Assembly: GCF_036178845.1 (NCBI RefSeq)
Contig: NZ_CP108070.1
Coordinates: 744,001 to 808,000 of the forward strand
DNA from: Streptomyces sp. NBC_00271
Lineage (GTDB): Bacteria; Actinomycetota; Actinomycetes; Streptomycetales; Streptomycetaceae
Direction: 5' to 3'
DNA: 64,000 bases
The notes beneath the pieces were generated by a model. The model saw only the letters and a list, made by a program, of their open reading frames with translations, searched no databases and was not told the origin of the DNA. A program made the translations under genes and the position numbers. This document shows positions 24,389 through 32,911 of the stretch, in pieces; the first letter of the stretch is position 1; every line of letters begins with the position of its first letter.

Positions 24389-26500
24389 TCACTGCCGGGC
24401 CAGCACGGTCAGCCCCGCGTCGTGTCCGGCGGTCCAGGCGAACGGCAGCCCCGAGTGGAGCAGGTACGCGCCGCTGTAGCGGGTGCCGGTCGCGGTGTCG
24501 GTGTAGCCGGCGTCCGGCCTCAGGCCGCGCAGTCGGAGCCGGGCGGCCCGGCCGGGCACCAGGGGCGCGCCGTCGAGCGGGCCGGTGTTCCAGGCCGTCA
24601 CCACCAGGCGGGCGCCGCCCGGTTCCTCGTACTGGATGCCGCAGGTCGGGTCGGCGGGGCTGCCGAGCAGGCTCACCTCGCCGTGGTGGACGATGTCGCG
24701 GATCTCCTTGTAGCGGGCGATCCACTCGGTGGCCTCGGCCCGCTGCTGTGGCGTCCAGTGGCGTATGTCGGCGCCGATGCCCAGGACTCCGGCGATGGAG
24801 TTGACGAACCGGAAGGCGAGGGAGCGGCGGCGCGGGTCGAAGACGCCGGGGGCGTCGGTGACCCAGGAGCTCATGGTGTGCGGGGCGTGCGCGTGGAGGT
24901 AGCCGTACTGGATGCGCAGCCGGTCCATGGGCGCGGTGTTGTCGCTGGGCCACATCACGTCGGTGCGGGCGAGGGTGGCGTGCTCGACGCGGGCGCCGCC
25001 GCCTGCGCAGCCCTCGACGGTGACGTGTGGGTGGGCGGTGCGCAGGTGGTCCAGGACGCGCTGGTAGCCGGCGACGTGGGCGGCGTCGAGGTCCTGGAGC
25101 TCGGGGTCGGGACCGGCCGGGTGGCCGGGGCGGCCGCGCTCGGTGGGCGGCCGGTTCATGTCCCACTTGAGGTAGCTGATGGCGTACGAGCCGAGCAGCC
25201 GGTCGAGCGTGCCGATGACGAAGTCCTGGACGTCCTCGCGGCCGAGGTCGAGCAGGAGCTGGTTGCGTACGAGCGTCGCGGGCCGCCCCTCGATCCGGTA
25301 CACCCACTCGGGATGTTCGGCGTAGAGCCTGGAGCGGGGGCTGATGCCCTCGGGCTCCACCCACAGGCCGAAGTCCATGCCGAGGGCGCGGACGTCCTCG
25401 ACGAACCGCTCGAACCCGCCGGGGAATTCGGCCGGGTCCGGGTCCCAGTCGCCGAGGCCGCCGGTGTCGTCGGGGCGTCCGGTGAACCAGCCGTCGTCGA
25501 CGACGAAGAGTTCGGCGCCCAGCTCCGCGGCCGTCTTGGCGAGCTCCAGCTGCCCGGCGGCGTCGACGTCGAAGCCGGTCGCCTCCCACGAGTTGTAGAG
25601 GACCTTGCGCGGCCGGTGGATGCGCTCGCCGGTGAGGTGCCGCTCGTAGCGGTGCCACACACGGGCCAGCCCGTCGAGCCCGTCCGGGCTGAAGGCGCAG
25701 GCCAGCCGGGGTGTGACGAGGGTGGCCCCGGGGGCGAGGCGGACCGCACCCTCATGGGGCACGCGGCCGGCTCGTACGCGTACGGCGCCGCCGGGCTCGG
25801 CGTCGGCGGTGATCCGCCAGTTGCCGGACCACTCCAGGGCGATGCCGTACGTGGGGGTGGCGCCTTCGGCGGGGGCGGCGGCGTCCTGGACCGCGAGCCA
25901 GGGGTGGTACGCATGCCCTGCCGAGCCCTGGGTGCTCTCCATCTCGAAGCGGCCGCGCTCCAGCTCGACGTGCTGCAGCTGGAACTCCTGCGACCACTGT
26001 CCGGCCAGGTACGTCAGCCGCGCACCGCCCTGGACGGGCACGTTGACGGCGGCGGAGTCGAAGCGCTCCAGGCGTACCTCGGTCTCGCCGGTGCAGGTCA
26101 GCTCCGTCCAGCGCAGCACGACGTCGGTGCCGGGCACCGTCTCGTAGCGGAGCGTCGTGCGCAGTCCGAGGACGTCGTCGGCGAACTCCAGGCGCAGTGC
26201 CCGGTCGCCGTCCTGCGTGGCGCCGGTGAACCGCCACCAGCTGCCGCGGTCGCCGCCGGGGCGGGAGGCGACCAGGTCGGCGCCGGTGAACGGCCGCAGC
26301 CCGTACGGGATGTACTCGGCCGGGGCGGCGTCGGCGGGGACGATGAAGTGGGTGCGCCGCGACCAGTCCATGGGCGACGGCCCGTCCTCGACGCCGTGCG
26401 GACCCCAGGCGGCGAGTTCGGCCCAGTGGTCGTCGCCGCCGAGGGTGACCGCGTAGGTGGTGGTGTCGGTGCGCAGCAGCCACCGGTCGTGCGGGGTCAC
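24389..26500 (-). CDS. GH36 alpha-galactosidase, intracellular
   Basis: A 703-aa family 36 glycoside hydrolase. It has an N-terminal beta-sandwich, a TIM barrel with FVVDDGWFTGRPDDTGGLGDW, the catalytic nucleophile Asp447 in SYLKWDMNRPPTE, VEGCAGGGARVE and the acid/base Asp520 in MWPSDNTAPMDRLRIQYGY. A C-terminal beta domain follows. No signal peptide, so it acts in the cytosol on imported alpha-galactosides (melibiose, raffinose type). The GTG at 26500 overlaps the permease stop as GTGA; the long upstream extension in this frame is only the permease gene read out of frame. Confidence 0.93.
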   Translation of the reverse strand: MTPHDRWLLRTDTTTYAVTLGGDDHWAELAAWGPHGVEDGPSPMDWSRRTHFIVPADAAPAEYIPYGLRPFTGADLVASRPGGDRGSWWRFTGATQDGDRALRLEFADDVLGLRTTLRYETVPGTDVVLRWTELTCTGETEVRLERFDSAAVNVPVQGGARLTYLAGQWSQEFQLQHVELERGRFEMESTQGSAGHAYHPWLAVQDAAAPAEGATPTYGIALEWSGNWRITADAEPGGAVRVRAGRVPHEGAVRLAPGATLVTPRLACAFSPDGLDGLARVWHRYERHLTGERIHRPRKVLYNSWEATGFDVDAAGQLELAKTAAELGAELFVVDDGWFTGRPDDTGGLGDWDPDPAEFPGGFERFVEDVRALGMDFGLWVEPEGISPRSRLYAEHPEWVYRIEGRPATLVRNQLLLDLGREDVQDFVIGTLDRLLGSYAISYLKWDMNRPPTERGRPGHPAGPDPELQDLDAAHVAGYQRVLDHLRTAHPHVTVEGCAGGGARVEHATLARTDVMWPSDNTAPMDRLRIQYGYLHAHAPHTMSSWVTDAPGVFDPRRRSLAFRFVNSIAGVLGIGADIRHWTPQQRAEATEWIARYKEIRDIVHHGEVSLLGSPADPTCGIQYEEPGGARLVVTAWNTGPLDGAPLVPGRAARLRLRGLRPDAGYTDTATGTRYSGAYLLHSGLPFAWTAGHDAGLTVLARQ

Positions 26501-27420
26501 TTGACGGCTCCGAGGTTCAGTCCGGCCACGAAGTAGCGCTGGAAGCGGAGAAAGACGGCCACCGTCGGGGCGGCGGCGATCACCGAGCCGGCCGCGATCA
26601 CGTTCCACATGGACACGTACTGGCCCTGCAGTCCGATGAGGGAGGCGGTGATGGGCATCTGGGTGTCGGTGCGCAGCACGGTGATGGCCCACAGCAGGTC
26701 GTTGAAGATCCAGGTGAACGACAGGGCGGTCAGCGCGGCCAGCGCCGGGCGGGCCAGCGGCAGGATGATCCGCCAGTAGATCTGCCACGGGTTCGCGCCG
26801 TCGATGACGGCGGCCTGCTGGATCTCGCCGGGGATCGCCCGCATGAAGCCGTGCAGGACGAAGACGTAGAAGCCGACGCCGAAGCCGACCTGCACGCCGA
26901 TCAGGGCGTACAGCTGGTCGTAGATGCCGAGCATTTCGCTGAGCTTGGAGACCGGGATCAGCAGGATCTGCGGGGGCAGCAGGTTGCCGCCGAGCATGAG
27001 CAGCAGCAGGACGCGCCGGAAGGGCAGGTCGTAGCGGCTGAGCGCGAAGGCCGCCATGGAGGCGAGGCCGAGCGAGAGCAGCACGGTGGGGATGGTGACC
27101 AGCATGCTGTTGATGAGGGCGCGCTGCTGGCCGCCGTCCACCCACGCCTGCCGGAAGCTGTCGAAGGTGAACGAGTGCGGCCAGCTGCCGACGCCGTGCG
27201 CTGCGATGTCGTCGAACGTCCGGGTGCTGGTGACCAGGACGAGGGCGATCGGCAGCAGCCACAGCGCGGACAGCAGGCCCGCGGAGAGGTGGAAGCCGGC
27301 GGTGCGCAGGGCGCGGCCGCTCGGGGCGGGGCGGCGGGGTGCCGCGACCTTGGCGGGCCCGGTCCGGCCCGCCGGGCCCTCGGCGTCCTTGAGGTCCGTG
27401 GTGGCGTGGGTGGCGGTCAT
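26497..27420 (-). CDS. Carbohydrate ABC transporter permease (MalG-like)
   Basis: A 307-aa inner-membrane permease with an N-terminal cytosolic tail, about six transmembrane helices (first at SAGLLSALWLLPIALVLV) and the EAA loop that docks the ATPase (EIQQAAVIDGANPWQIYWRIILPLARPAL). The short C-terminus FLRFQRYFVAGLNLGAVK is typical of CUT1-family MalG proteins (VAGLTAGAVKG in others). It overlaps the MalF-like gene by 4 bp (ATGA). It forms the channel for alpha-galactoside import with the MalF-like partner. Confidence 0.92.
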   Translation of the reverse strand: MTATHATTDLKDAEGPAGRTGPAKVAAPRRPAPSGRALRTAGFHLSAGLLSALWLLPIALVLVTSTRTFDDIAAHGVGSWPHSFTFDSFRQAWVDGGQQRALINSMLVTIPTVLLSLGLASMAAFALSRYDLPFRRVLLLLMLGGNLLPPQILLIPVSKLSEMLGIYDQLYALIGVQVGFGVGFYVFVLHGFMRAIPGEIQQAAVIDGANPWQIYWRIILPLARPALAALTALSFTWIFNDLLWAITVLRTDTQMPITASLIGLQGQYVSMWNVIAAGSVIAAAPTVAVFLRFQRYFVAGLNLGAVK

Positions 27421-28316
27421 GAGTCGGCCTCCCGGAAGGCGCGCACGAGGTAGCTCGCGATGACGCCGAAGGCCAGCACGAAGATGACGACGGCGAGTGC
27501 GGAGCCGTATCCCAGGCGCAGCGACTGGAACGCGGTGGAGTACATGTACGTGCTCAGCAGTTCGGAGGAGTGGTACGGGCCGCCGCGGGTGAGCGCCCAC
27601 ACCACGTCGAACGAGCGCAGCGAGTCGATGACGATCACCGAAAGGACGACCGCGTTGACGCTGCGCAGCTGCGGGAGGGTGATGTGCCGGAACTGCTGCA
27701 GGCGGGTGGCGCCGTCGACCTTCGCCGCCTCGTACAGCACGGGGTCGATGCCCTTGAGGCCGGCCAGGTACAGCACCATCACGTAGCCGACCTGGCGCCA
27801 CAGCGCGGGCACGATCACCGCGTAGAAGGCGGTGTCCTGGTCGGCGAGCCAGGCGTGCTTCCAGCCACCCAGACCGATGGCTTGCAGCACGTTGTTGATC
27901 AGGCCGTCCGGCTGGTACATGGCCTGCCACACCAGCGCGGTCGCGACCAGTGAGAAGACCACGGGCAGGAAGAGCGCCGCCCGGTAGAACCCGATGCCGC
28001 GCCGCTCCTGCTGGAGCAGCAGTGCGGCACCGAGTCCGAGGGCGGCGGACAGCCCGCCGAAGAGCAGCAGCCACAGCACCGTGTTGATCGCGGCGGTGCG
28101 GAAGACCTCGTCGTGCACCATCTCGCTGAAGTTGCCGAGGCCGACGAACTTCGGGGCCGACAGACCGTCCCAAGAGGTCAGGGAGAGGTAGAAGCCCTGG
28201 AGGGCCGGCCAGAAGACCCAGAACGCCTCGGCGAGCAGCGGGACGAGGACGAAGGCCAGGACCACCGGGGGCACCCGCGTGGCCCTGGACCGTCGTGTGG
28301 AGCCGAGCAAAGCCAT
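27417..28316 (-). CDS. Carbohydrate ABC transporter permease (MalF-like)
   Basis: A 299-aa polytopic permease of the CUT1 family: first helix at PPVVLAFVLVPLLAEAFWVFWPALQGFYLSLT, then the typical periplasmic FVGLGNFSEMVHDEVF, and the EAA loop YEAAKVDGATRLQQFRHITLPQLR. GGPYHSSELLSTYMYSTAF is a further MalF-type block. It starts 2 bp after the binding-protein gene stops. No ATPase gene is adjacent; Streptomyces CUT1 importers are usually energised by the shared ATPase MsiK, which must be elsewhere. Confidence 0.92.
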   Translation of the reverse strand: MALLGSTRRSRATRVPPVVLAFVLVPLLAEAFWVFWPALQGFYLSLTSWDGLSAPKFVGLGNFSEMVHDEVFRTAAINTVLWLLLFGGLSAALGLGAALLLQQERRGIGFYRAALFLPVVFSLVATALVWQAMYQPDGLINNVLQAIGLGGWKHAWLADQDTAFYAVIVPALWRQVGYVMVLYLAGLKGIDPVLYEAAKVDGATRLQQFRHITLPQLRSVNAVVLSVIVIDSLRSFDVVWALTRGGPYHSSELLSTYMYSTAFQSLRLGYGSALAVVIFVLAFGVIASYLVRAFREADS

Positions 28317-28318
28317 TG

Positions 28319-29611
28319 TCACTGGCTCCAGATCTTCTGTGCGCTGCGCTGCCACGTGGTGAGGATGGAGCCGATCTCCTTGGGCTTGGCCAGGTAGTGC
28401 ACGAGCGCCGTGTCGGCGGTCGGCTGGAGCGCGTCGCTGGAGTCCCGGTTGAAGAACTGCGTCACGTCGGTGGCGCTCTCGATGAGTTTGCGGCCCTTGA
28501 GGACGAGCGGGGTGCCGGCGTCCTTGGCGTCCGGGTGCGTGGGCAGCGCGGTGCCGGAGGAGTTCCTGAGGTACAGCTCCTGCGCCTCGGCGGAGGCCAG
28601 GTAGCGCAGCAGCTCCTTGACGCCGTCGACGCGCTTGGTGCGGGCGCTGGCGAAGTAGCCGTCCGTGGGCGCCTCTTCGGCGACCGGCACCTTCGGGTCG
28701 ATGATGGGGAACTGGAAGAAGTCCAGGTCGCCCAGGGCGTCCTTGGGGGCGGCGTCGGCGAAGAAGGTGCCGATGAGCATCATGCCGGTGCGGCCCTGGA
28801 GGAGGGCGGTGGTGGCGTCCTGGAAGGGGATGGCCGTGCCGTTGGGGTCGAAGAACGGGCGGGCCTCGTCCCACTTGTCGAAGACCTTGCGGACCTCGGG
28901 GTCGTCGAAGCGGTGCTTGCCCGCGAGGAGTTCGCGGTGGTACTTGGCGCCGTTGACGCGGATGTTGAGGTAGTCGAACCAGGTGGAGGCGACCCAGGGG
29001 GTGTCACCGCCGGCGCCGAGGCCGATCGGGGCGACGCCCTTGCTCTTGAGCTTGTCGCACAGGTCGAGGAACTCGTCCCACGTCTTGGGCTCCTTGACAC
29101 CCCACTTGGCGAAGTTCGACTTCCGGTAGAACACGCCCCACCAGTAGTAGCTGGTGGGCACGAAGACCTTCTTGCCGCTGGAGGCCGAGGTGCACAGCTT
29201 CTTCAGCGCGTCGGAGTAGCCGGCGAGCTCGGGCTTCTCCCAGATGTCGTCGAGGCCGAGGAGCAGGTCCTTCTTGGCGTACGACTCGGCGACGGAGCCG
29301 GGGTACCAGGTGTAGGCGTCCGGCGGGTTGGCCGAGGTGAGGTAGGTCGGCAGCTGCGTGCGGAACGTCTCCGACGCGACCGTGTTGAGCTGGGCCCTGG
29401 CGTCGCCGCGCTTGTCGTAGGCGGCCACGACCGCCTGCATCGCGGTCTTGGCCTGCGGAGAGGAGAGGTTGGACTGCAGGGTCACCGGGCCGCCGGACTT
29501 TCCTCCGGAGGTGGACGGGGTCTGGGTGACGCAGCCGCTGAGCAGCGCGCCGGCGCCGACTGCGCCCGTTCCTACGAGGAATCTGCGGCGGGTGGCGTTG
29601 AAAACGGTCAT
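28319..29611 (-). CDS. Extracellular solute-binding lipoprotein for an alpha-galactoside-type sugar
   Basis: A 430-aa substrate-binding protein of the CUT1 cluster. The N-terminus has a twin-arginine motif (RRRFLVG, residues 8-14) and a lipobox LLSGC with Cys27, so it is probably Tat-exported and lipid-anchored. YTWYPGSVAESYAKKDLLLGL and TPWVASTWFDYLNIRVNG are typical of sugar-binding proteins. It is the first gene of the long operon, preceded by GGGAG and by an AT-rich operator at 29717-29731. The ligand is inferred from the two alpha-galactosidases nearby. Confidence 0.9.
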   Translation of the reverse strand: MTVFNATRRRFLVGTGAVGAGALLSGCVTQTPSTSGGKSGGPVTLQSNLSSPQAKTAMQAVVAAYDKRGDARAQLNTVASETFRTQLPTYLTSANPPDAYTWYPGSVAESYAKKDLLLGLDDIWEKPELAGYSDALKKLCTSASSGKKVFVPTSYYWWGVFYRKSNFAKWGVKEPKTWDEFLDLCDKLKSKGVAPIGLGAGGDTPWVASTWFDYLNIRVNGAKYHRELLAGKHRFDDPEVRKVFDKWDEARPFFDPNGTAIPFQDATTALLQGRTGMMLIGTFFADAAPKDALGDLDFFQFPIIDPKVPVAEEAPTDGYFASARTKRVDGVKELLRYLASAEAQELYLRNSSGTALPTHPDAKDAGTPLVLKGRKLIESATDVTQFFNRDSSDALQPTADTALVHYLAKPKEIGSILTTWQRSAQKIWSQ

Positions 29612-29682
29612 CTGTGCACTCCCTAAGTGCCTGCGGAACAGAGTTGAGGCCCCCTGACGGCCCGGCTCCGCCTGCGGCAGGC

Positions 29683-29731
29683 ACAGCCTGTCGCAGGGGT
29701 ACGGACACCGTCAAGATTAATTACTAATTTA
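29683..29731 (-). promoter_or_regulatory. AT-rich operator and promoter of the galactoside operon
   Basis: TTAATTACTAATTTA (29717-29731) is a one-mismatch palindrome (6-3-6) and the sole very AT-rich patch in the region. On the minus strand it runs directly into TTGACG (a -35-like box), with CAGGCT about 18 bp further as a possible -10. The same arrangement occurs upstream of the GH27 gene at 32035-32049, so one regulator probably controls both. Confidence 0.6.
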
Positions 29732-29741
29732 TTTCTCGGAG

Positions 29742-29779
29742 GATGTGCCTCCGGGCCGAACAAGGCCCGGAGGCACATC
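29742..29779 (-). terminator. Strong hairpin terminator after the GH27 gene
   Basis: A perfect 16-bp stem (29742-29757 with 29764-29779, arms GATGTGCCTCCGGGCC) closes a 6-base loop, 18 bp after the GH27 stop codon on the minus strand. No T tract follows, which is usual for actinobacterial hairpins. It insulates the GH27 gene from the operon promoter just downstream. Confidence 0.8.
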
Positions 29780-29797
29780 AAAGCGAGCGCGCGGAGC

Positions 29798-31930
29798 TCA
29801 GAGCCCGGTCTGGTGGACGCGGCCGTCCACCCCGCGGTAGGCGGCCAGTACGCCGCCGTCCGGCCCGGCGACGGCACCGAGCGCGCCGTCGAAGGCACCG
29901 CTGACGAAGTCGGTCTCCTTGCTCCAGCCGGCCCAGCCGCCGTCGGCGGTCCACCTGCGCGTCCAGAGCGTGTAGTCCCCGGCCCGCGCGTACAGGTGGA
30001 CGGTTCCGCCCGAGGCCACCAAGGTCGGGCTGCCACTGGTCGTGCCGCCGAGGGCGGTCCAGTCCGACCAGGTGCCGGAGGTGTCGCGGGTCCGCGACCA
30101 CACCGAGTCGTCGGGGGTGCGCACGGCCACGTGCAGCCGCCCGGCGTCGTCGACGACGGCCGACGGACGTCCGTAGAACGGCCGGCCCTGCGGGGCGCCG
30201 AGCGAGGTCCAGCCGGAGGCCGGGCCGCGCGACCACACACTGCCGTCCGCACCGCGCACGAACAGGGTCCAGTCGTCCGGTCCCGCGAAGGCCGCGGTCG
30301 GCGCGTCCGTCAGCGTCCCGCCGAGGTTCTGCCAGCGCCCCCAGTGCCCGTTCGCGTACACGCGCTGGTAGGCGGTGTCGTCGGTGCCGCGCACGAAGAC
30401 GTCGATCCGCCCCCCGGCCGAGGCGTACGCCGCGGGCTGACCCAGGATGCGGCCGCGCGTCGGGCCACCCAGATCGGTGGTCCGGGACGTGGCCCAGTCA
30501 CCACCGCGCGCGCTCTGCGCGCGCAGCGCGCCGTCCGTGCCGCGGGTGAAGACGGTGAGCGTGTCACCGTCGCGCACCAGGGCCGGGCTCGCCGACGAGC
30601 GGCCGGGAAGCTGCGTGCCGGGGGCCTCGTCGGTGCCGGTCAGCTTGAGGAAGGCCGTGCCGTGCGCGGGGACGCGCACCGTGTACGAGCCGGTGAAGGT
30701 GCCGCGCGAGGCACGGGCCCGCAGGTCACGCACCGCGACCTTGCCCGCGAGGCCGGCGTCCGCGAAGGTCACCGTGCGGTCCTGCGCCTGGTCGGAACGG
30801 TTGAGCAGGACGACCGCCCGCTTGCCCGCGCCCTGCAGCACCTTGCTGTAGACGTCGCCGACCGAGTCGGTCGCCACGCGGGCGCCCTGGATGCCCAGAG
30901 GGTCCTGGTCGACGGCGATGATCTCGGGGTTGCGCAGGGTGTCGATCATGGACTGCGCCAGGGTGCGCGGGTCACTGCCGAGCATGAGCGGCGAGGCCAT
31001 CTCGGCCCACATCACGAACTGAGTGGTGGACTCCTCCTCCGTCAGCTCGTAGCCACCCTCGGCGAGCTTGCGCATCGGGATCAGGTAGTCGGGGTCGTTC
31101 CAGTGCCCGGGCCCCTGCGCCTCGGGGTGCCAGGCGTTGGCATCCATGTTGCGCAGGATGTTCGGCCACTCCCCCGCGGTCGGGGTGCCCCAGGCGATGT
31201 CGGTGCCGGTGCGCCAGGAGTCGGCCGCCGTCGGACCGTAGACGAAGGTGTTGTGCGCGTCCTGTTCCGGGGTGTGCGGCATGCCCCAGTCGTCGGTGAG
31301 CGGGTTGCACAGATTGAGCAGCATCTTCCGCCCGGACTTGGCGACGGCGTCGCTGAACTCCTTGAAGGCCGGGCCCGGATCGAGCCCCGCGCCGATGCCG
31401 CAGAGGAAGTCCACCTTGATGGCGTCGACCTTCCACCCGGCGAACTGGCGGGCGTCCTGCTCATAGTGGCCGCGGCTGCCCAGGCCACACCACTTCCCGC
31501 CGTCGTACTCACCCGCGTCGGTGTAGATGCCGACCTTGAGGCCCCGCTTGTGAAGGTACGTCACCAGCGCGGGGATACCGGAGGGAAAGCGGGTGGCGTT
31601 GGCCACGAGTTGGCCCGTCTGCGGATCGCGCGGCTGGTCCGCCTGCCAACCGCCGTCCAGCCAGACGATGTTGTAACCGCTGTCGCGCAGCCCGCTGCTG
31701 ACGAGGTGGTCGGCGACCTTCTTGACCTGGTCCTCCGTCGGGGCGCCGAGCCCGTAGTAGGTGTTCCATCCCATGTACGGCGTGGAGGCGAGACCGCTGT
31801 CGTAGTACTGCGGCGCGCCCTGGTCGTCCGCGGCGTGTGCCGCCGGCACCGCCGACCCGACCAGCACCACGGCACCGAGCACCACCGCTGTCCGCCGCGG
31901 TCGCGCCATCCCTGCACGATGCGAAGCCAC
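29798..31930 (-). CDS. Secreted GH27 alpha-galactosidase with C-terminal beta-propeller-like repeats
   Basis: A 710-aa exported enzyme. Signal peptide: basic MARPRR, hydrophobic AVVLGAVVLVGSAVP, cleavage at AAHA. The GH27 barrel (residues about 50-340) begins STPYMGWNTYYGLG, has the nucleophile Asp in DAIKVDFLCG and the acid/base Asp in GHWNDPDYL; a Greek-key domain follows (VVLLNRSDQAQDRTVTF). The last ~270 residues hold several repeats of the form VFVRGTDGALW...W.SLGG, like the PLL/fucolectin-type propeller found in secreted actinobacterial hydrolases. I chose GTG 31930 because GGGAG precedes it; ATG 31909 is also possible. It would release galactose or shorter oligosaccharides outside the cell. 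Confidence 0.9.
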   Translation of the reverse strand: MASHRAGMARPRRTAVVLGAVVLVGSAVPAAHAADDQGAPQYYDSGLASTPYMGWNTYYGLGAPTEDQVKKVADHLVSSGLRDSGYNIVWLDGGWQADQPRDPQTGQLVANATRFPSGIPALVTYLHKRGLKVGIYTDAGEYDGGKWCGLGSRGHYEQDARQFAGWKVDAIKVDFLCGIGAGLDPGPAFKEFSDAVAKSGRKMLLNLCNPLTDDWGMPHTPEQDAHNTFVYGPTAADSWRTGTDIAWGTPTAGEWPNILRNMDANAWHPEAQGPGHWNDPDYLIPMRKLAEGGYELTEEESTTQFVMWAEMASPLMLGSDPRTLAQSMIDTLRNPEIIAVDQDPLGIQGARVATDSVGDVYSKVLQGAGKRAVVLLNRSDQAQDRTVTFADAGLAGKVAVRDLRARASRGTFTGSYTVRVPAHGTAFLKLTGTDEAPGTQLPGRSSASPALVRDGDTLTVFTRGTDGALRAQSARGGDWATSRTTDLGGPTRGRILGQPAAYASAGGRIDVFVRGTDDTAYQRVYANGHWGRWQNLGGTLTDAPTAAFAGPDDWTLFVRGADGSVWSRGPASGWTSLGAPQGRPFYGRPSAVVDDAGRLHVAVRTPDDSVWSRTRDTSGTWSDWTALGGTTSGSPTLVASGGTVHLYARAGDYTLWTRRWTADGGWAGWSKETDFVSGAFDGALGAVAGPDGGVLAAYRGVDGRVHQTGL

Positions 31931-32005
31931 TGAGTTCTCCCGAGAGTTGGGGGTACGAGGCACCCCGCTCCGGTCCTGCCTGGGCGTCGGTGCCACGGCG
32001 GAAAC

Positions 32006-32049
32006 TGTGCCCAGGCCCCTCAGGCCTGTCAATATTAATTGCTAATTAA
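32006..32049 (-). promoter_or_regulatory. AT-rich palindromic operator and promoter of the GH27 gene
   Basis: TTAATTGCTAATTAA (32035-32049) is a perfect 6-3-6 palindrome. On the minus strand it leads into TTGACA (32028-32033) and, 17 bp on, CACAGT as a weak -10. It closely matches the element in front of the binding-protein operon (29717-29731). A ROK- or LacI-type sugar repressor is a reasonable candidate; none is encoded next to it. Confidence 0.6.
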
Positions 32050-32263
32050 CTTAAAAACGGGATCCCGCGGTGACGTAGGCACCGCCCCGGGACGGTTTCC
32101 CCAGGCTGCGGCGGTGCCCCACCCCCCGACTGCTGGCCGGCGGGGCGGGCGTGGAATTGTTTGGAACCCTCACGCGCTGATGAAGCCAGAGGGCATGGGA
32201 TGCCGCCGGTGTGCGAGCCGAGCAGCCCGAGTGACCGAGGCGACAGACATTGGAGGGGCCGAC

Positions 32264-32776
32264 ATGGCAGCGCAGACGCAGAGGGCCGTACTGGCGGGCG
32301 GATGCTTCTGGGGGATGGAGGACCTGATCCGCCGGCTCCCGGGCGTGACAGCGACCCGGGTCGGATACACCGGGGGTGACGTGCCGAACGCGACGTACCG
32401 TAACCACGGCACCCACGCGGAGGCCATTGAGATCCTTTTCGACCCCGAGAAGACCGACTTCCGCGCGATCTTGGAGTTCTTCTTCCAGATCCACGACCCG
32501 AGCACCAAGAACCGCCAAGGCAACGACATCGGTCTCAGCTACCGCTCGGCGATCTACTACGTGGACGACGAGCAGAAGCGGATCGCCGAGGACACCATCG
32601 CGGACGTCGACGCCTCCGGACTGTGGCCGGGCAAGGTCGTCACCGAGGTCGAGCCGGTCGGCCCCTTCTGGGAGGCCGAGCCCGAGCACCAGGACTACCT
32701 GGAGCGTTACCCCGATGGCTACACCTGCCACTTCCCGCGCCCGGGATGGCGGCTGCCCGCCCGCGCGGAGGGCTGA
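32264..32776 (+). CDS. msrA: Peptide-methionine (S)-S-oxide reductase MsrA
   Basis: A 170-aa MsrA. The catalytic motif GGCFWGMED is intact with Cys14, followed by [19 protein letters not shown], and [19 protein letters not shown], all MsrA signatures. It reduces the S-epimer of methionine sulfoxide using thioredoxin. TGGAGGGG precedes the ATG at 32264; the earlier in-frame sequence lacks family similarity. No MsrB is fused or adjacent. Cytosolic (no signal peptide). Confidence 0.95.
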   Translation: MAAQTQRAVLAGGCFWGMEDLIRRLPGVTATRVGYTGGDVPNATYRNHGTHAEAIEILFDPEKTDFRAILEFFFQIHDPSTKNRQGNDIGLSYRSAIYYVDDEQKRIAEDTIADVDASGLWPGKVVTEVEPVGPFWEAEPEHQDYLERYPDGYTCHFPRPGWRLPARAEG

Positions 32777-32911
32777 CGGCTCGGCGGACTGACCGTGTGG
32801 AGGGCTGACGCGGAGGGTTGACCGCGCGAGGCGGCAACCGGCTCATCCAGCGTGAGCAAGAACGACGAGTGCATCGGCGACCGGACCGGTCGCCGATGTC
32901 CGGGGAGCACG

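Noticed and set aside
23834..26536. 900-aa plus-strand frame over the GH36 and SDR genes
   Set aside because: It lacks any domain and lies opposite genes with catalytic residues intact.
29813..31933. 706-aa plus-strand frame over the GH27 gene
   Set aside because: Antisense shadow; composition dominated by Gly, Arg, Val and Ala.
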